Source: an uncultured bacterium (GTDB taxonomy: Bacteria; Patescibacteria; JAEDAM01; Absconditabacterales; Absconditicoccaceae). From it: 11,582 nucleotides of DNA. Shown piece by piece: positions 10,308 to 11,582 of this stretch. Below the pieces are notes generated by a model. That model saw nothing but the letters and a program-made list of their open reading frames with translations. It made no database searches and had not been told where the DNA came from. Numbering within the stretch: the stretch's first letter is position 1; each line of letters opens with the position of its first letter. The DNA lies in NCBI GenBank assembly GCA_937950065.1, contig CALFEN010000001.1, forward strand, positions 1 through 11,582. The letters are read 5' to 3'. A program made the position numbers and the translations under genes.

Positions 10308-10895
10308 ATGGAAAAATTCCTAACTTTAAAAAGATTTCAATTTATAATATGACTAATTTTTTTAATATTCCTATGACTAATAGTTATTTTTATACTAAAT
10401 AATTATACTCCTGAAAAAATAGAAAGTAAAATAAAAGTTACAATGAAAATTTTTTCTCCAGATTTTAAAGCTAATTATTGAATACCAAGCAGATTTACCT
10501 GCGACGGAGATAATATAAATCCTGAAATTGATATATCAAATATCCCTGCCAATGCAAAGACTTTAGCTATCACACTACAGGATCCTGACGCACTAACAGA
10601 AAAACCATGGGTGCACTGGCTTTTATGGAATATACCAAGTTCATCTTACGTCAAAATAGAACAATGAAAAATACCTCTATCTATCCAGCAATGAATGAAT
10701 GACTTTGAAAAAATATGACGGTGATGACCTTGCCCTCCCAAATGAAACTGAAAACACAGATATTTTTTTAAAGTATATGCATTGGATGTTGCTCTGGATC
10801 TAAACCAAAATTCAAACTTTGACGACCTCACAAATGCTATGCAAAACCACATTATTACAAAATCAGAATTGATGTGAACTTATGAAAGGAATTAA
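10308..10895 (+). CDS. Membrane-anchored PEBP-family protein (YbhB/YbcL, Raf kinase inhibitor-like)
   Basis: The 195-aa product starts with a short Lys/Arg-bearing N-terminus and one hydrophobic helix (~11-30), a signal anchor or uncleaved signal, so the domain probably faces outside the membrane. The rest is a phosphatidylethanolamine-binding-protein fold: TCDGDNINPEI (64-74), DPDALTEKPWVHWLLWNIP (92-110, with Asp92, Asp94 and His103 at the ligand-binding cleft) and GRGGPCPPKGNGKHRYFF (137-154). The canonical GGPCPP glycines here are consecutive TGA codons. Bacterial members are poorly characterised; binding of phospholipid headgroups or other anions is the family expectation, and the role here is unknown. 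Start ATG 10308, stop TAA 10893-10895, eleven TGA(Gly) codons. It follows gyrB at 31 bp and may be co-transcribed. Confidence 0.92.
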
Positions 10896-10908
10896 TAAAG
10901 AGTTAATA

Positions 10909-10939
10909 TTGACTTTAATTAATAAATAATTATTATACT
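10909..10939 (+). promoter_or_regulatory. Putative promoter for the 10970 gene
   Basis: TTGACT at 10909-10914 is followed by TATACT at 10934-10939 (19-bp spacing) or TATTAT at 10931-10936 (16-bp spacing). It lies 30-60 bases before the next start codon. The -35 is one mismatch from consensus. The call is moderate because of the AT-rich context. Confidence 0.45.
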
Positions 10940-10969
10940 AATATATTTTTTATTAAAACTTGAGGAAAT

Positions 10970-11582
10970 ATGGAACTATGAAACGCAGTTACATCTGTAA
11001 AAAAGACTCCTGAAATCAAGATCTCTATGATAGATTCTCCAGAGAACAAACTCTCTAACATTCTCAACATAGAAAATTTTAATCTAATAAATCTTGACGA
11101 TCTAGAGTCTGAAGAATTAATTTTAGTTTGATCTATTTTTCATACAAAAATCCAGGAAATAAAAAAAATATTAAAATCAAGAAATATCGGGAAATCATTA
11201 TTCAAAAAGTTTTTAAAAAAATATTGATTTCTAGCATTTTGTATTTGGGAAGAATTCAAAAGTTCATCACCTCAAATAGAAGATATTTTTGATATCATCA
11301 GAGAAGAAATTTTAAACGAAAAGCATTTATCTTTACAGGCTTTTCTACGACAACTCTTATCACACAAACGTATTTCTACTGCAGACTACAACACCCTTAC
11401 TCAATGAATAATTTGATTTGAAGATACTACAATAAAATACTTATTAAATAAAATATCCAAGGAAAAAGACCTTATAAAATTATACCAAGAAAAAAAGTGA
11501 TACGAAGCAGAAATTTTTGAAAAGGTATCGGAGCTAAAAAATCCTTCAAAGGAAATATTATATTTCGTGATAAATAATTTTG
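10970..11582 (+). CDS. Hypothetical helical protein, 3' end outside the window
   Basis: The frame is open from ATG 10970 to the window end (204 codons visible), with several TGA(Gly) codons, for example MELGNAVTS at the start and the one in LVGSIF. A GAGG at 10962-10965 close to the ATG (TGAGGAAATATG) is the only Shine-Dalgarno-like site in the window, though its spacing is short. The sequence is Lys/Glu/Leu/Ile-rich and predicted helical (EIKKILKSR, SLFKKFLKKYG, EDIFDIIREEIL, LSLQAFLRQLLSHKR). No signal peptide, membrane helix or motif is recognised. It may be a large helical-repeat protein, but its family is unknown. Confidence 0.75.

Overview
The window reads as a fragment of an AT-rich bacterial genome in which UGA is a sense codon for glycine (genetic code 25), as in the candidate phyla Absconditabacteria (SR1) and Gracilibacteria (BD1-5/GN02). 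Under the standard code every large gene here looks shattered. With TGA read as Gly, intact proteins appear, and TGA falls exactly on invariant glycines: the GyrB motifs, the TsaE P-loop, the HD-GYP signature and the PEBP GGPCPP motif. All stop codons used are TAA or TAG.

Layout. (1) 3-890 (+) is the body of a D-2-hydroxyacid dehydrogenase, cut by the window edge and carrying one in-frame TAA. A small unknown gene (890-1261) overlaps its stop. Both end at a strong, probably bidirectional hairpin terminator (1311-1338). (2) 1364-1753 (-) is tsaE. (3) 1754-2371 is a long stretch with no convincing gene. It holds a consensus-perfect sigma70-type promoter firing rightward, a stable hairpin and coding-like remnants. 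(4) 2372-6034 (-) is a 1220-aa multidomain signalling protein: coiled coil, PAS, histidine kinase, receiver, a long helical region and an HD-GYP phosphodiesterase-type domain. Just upstream on the same strand is a 674-aa protein (6103-8127) with a degenerate receiver and TPR repeats. The two probably form an operon. (5) 8128-8374 is an extremely AT-rich divergent intergenic region with a 17-bp inverted repeat. (6) 8375-10276 (+) is gyrB, followed by a membrane-anchored PEBP-family protein (10308-10895) and the start of an unknown gene (10970 to the window end).

Biology. Housekeeping genes (gyrB, tsaE) flank a two-gene signalling module. The kinase/HD-GYP protein looks soluble and suggests cytoplasmic sensing coupled to cyclic-dinucleotide turnover. 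No diguanylate cyclase (GGDEF) gene is in the window. The TPR/receiver protein is a plausible partner or scaffold. Most genes lack a clear Shine-Dalgarno sequence and have A/T-rich leaders. All coordinates and motifs come from manual translation; no database search was run.
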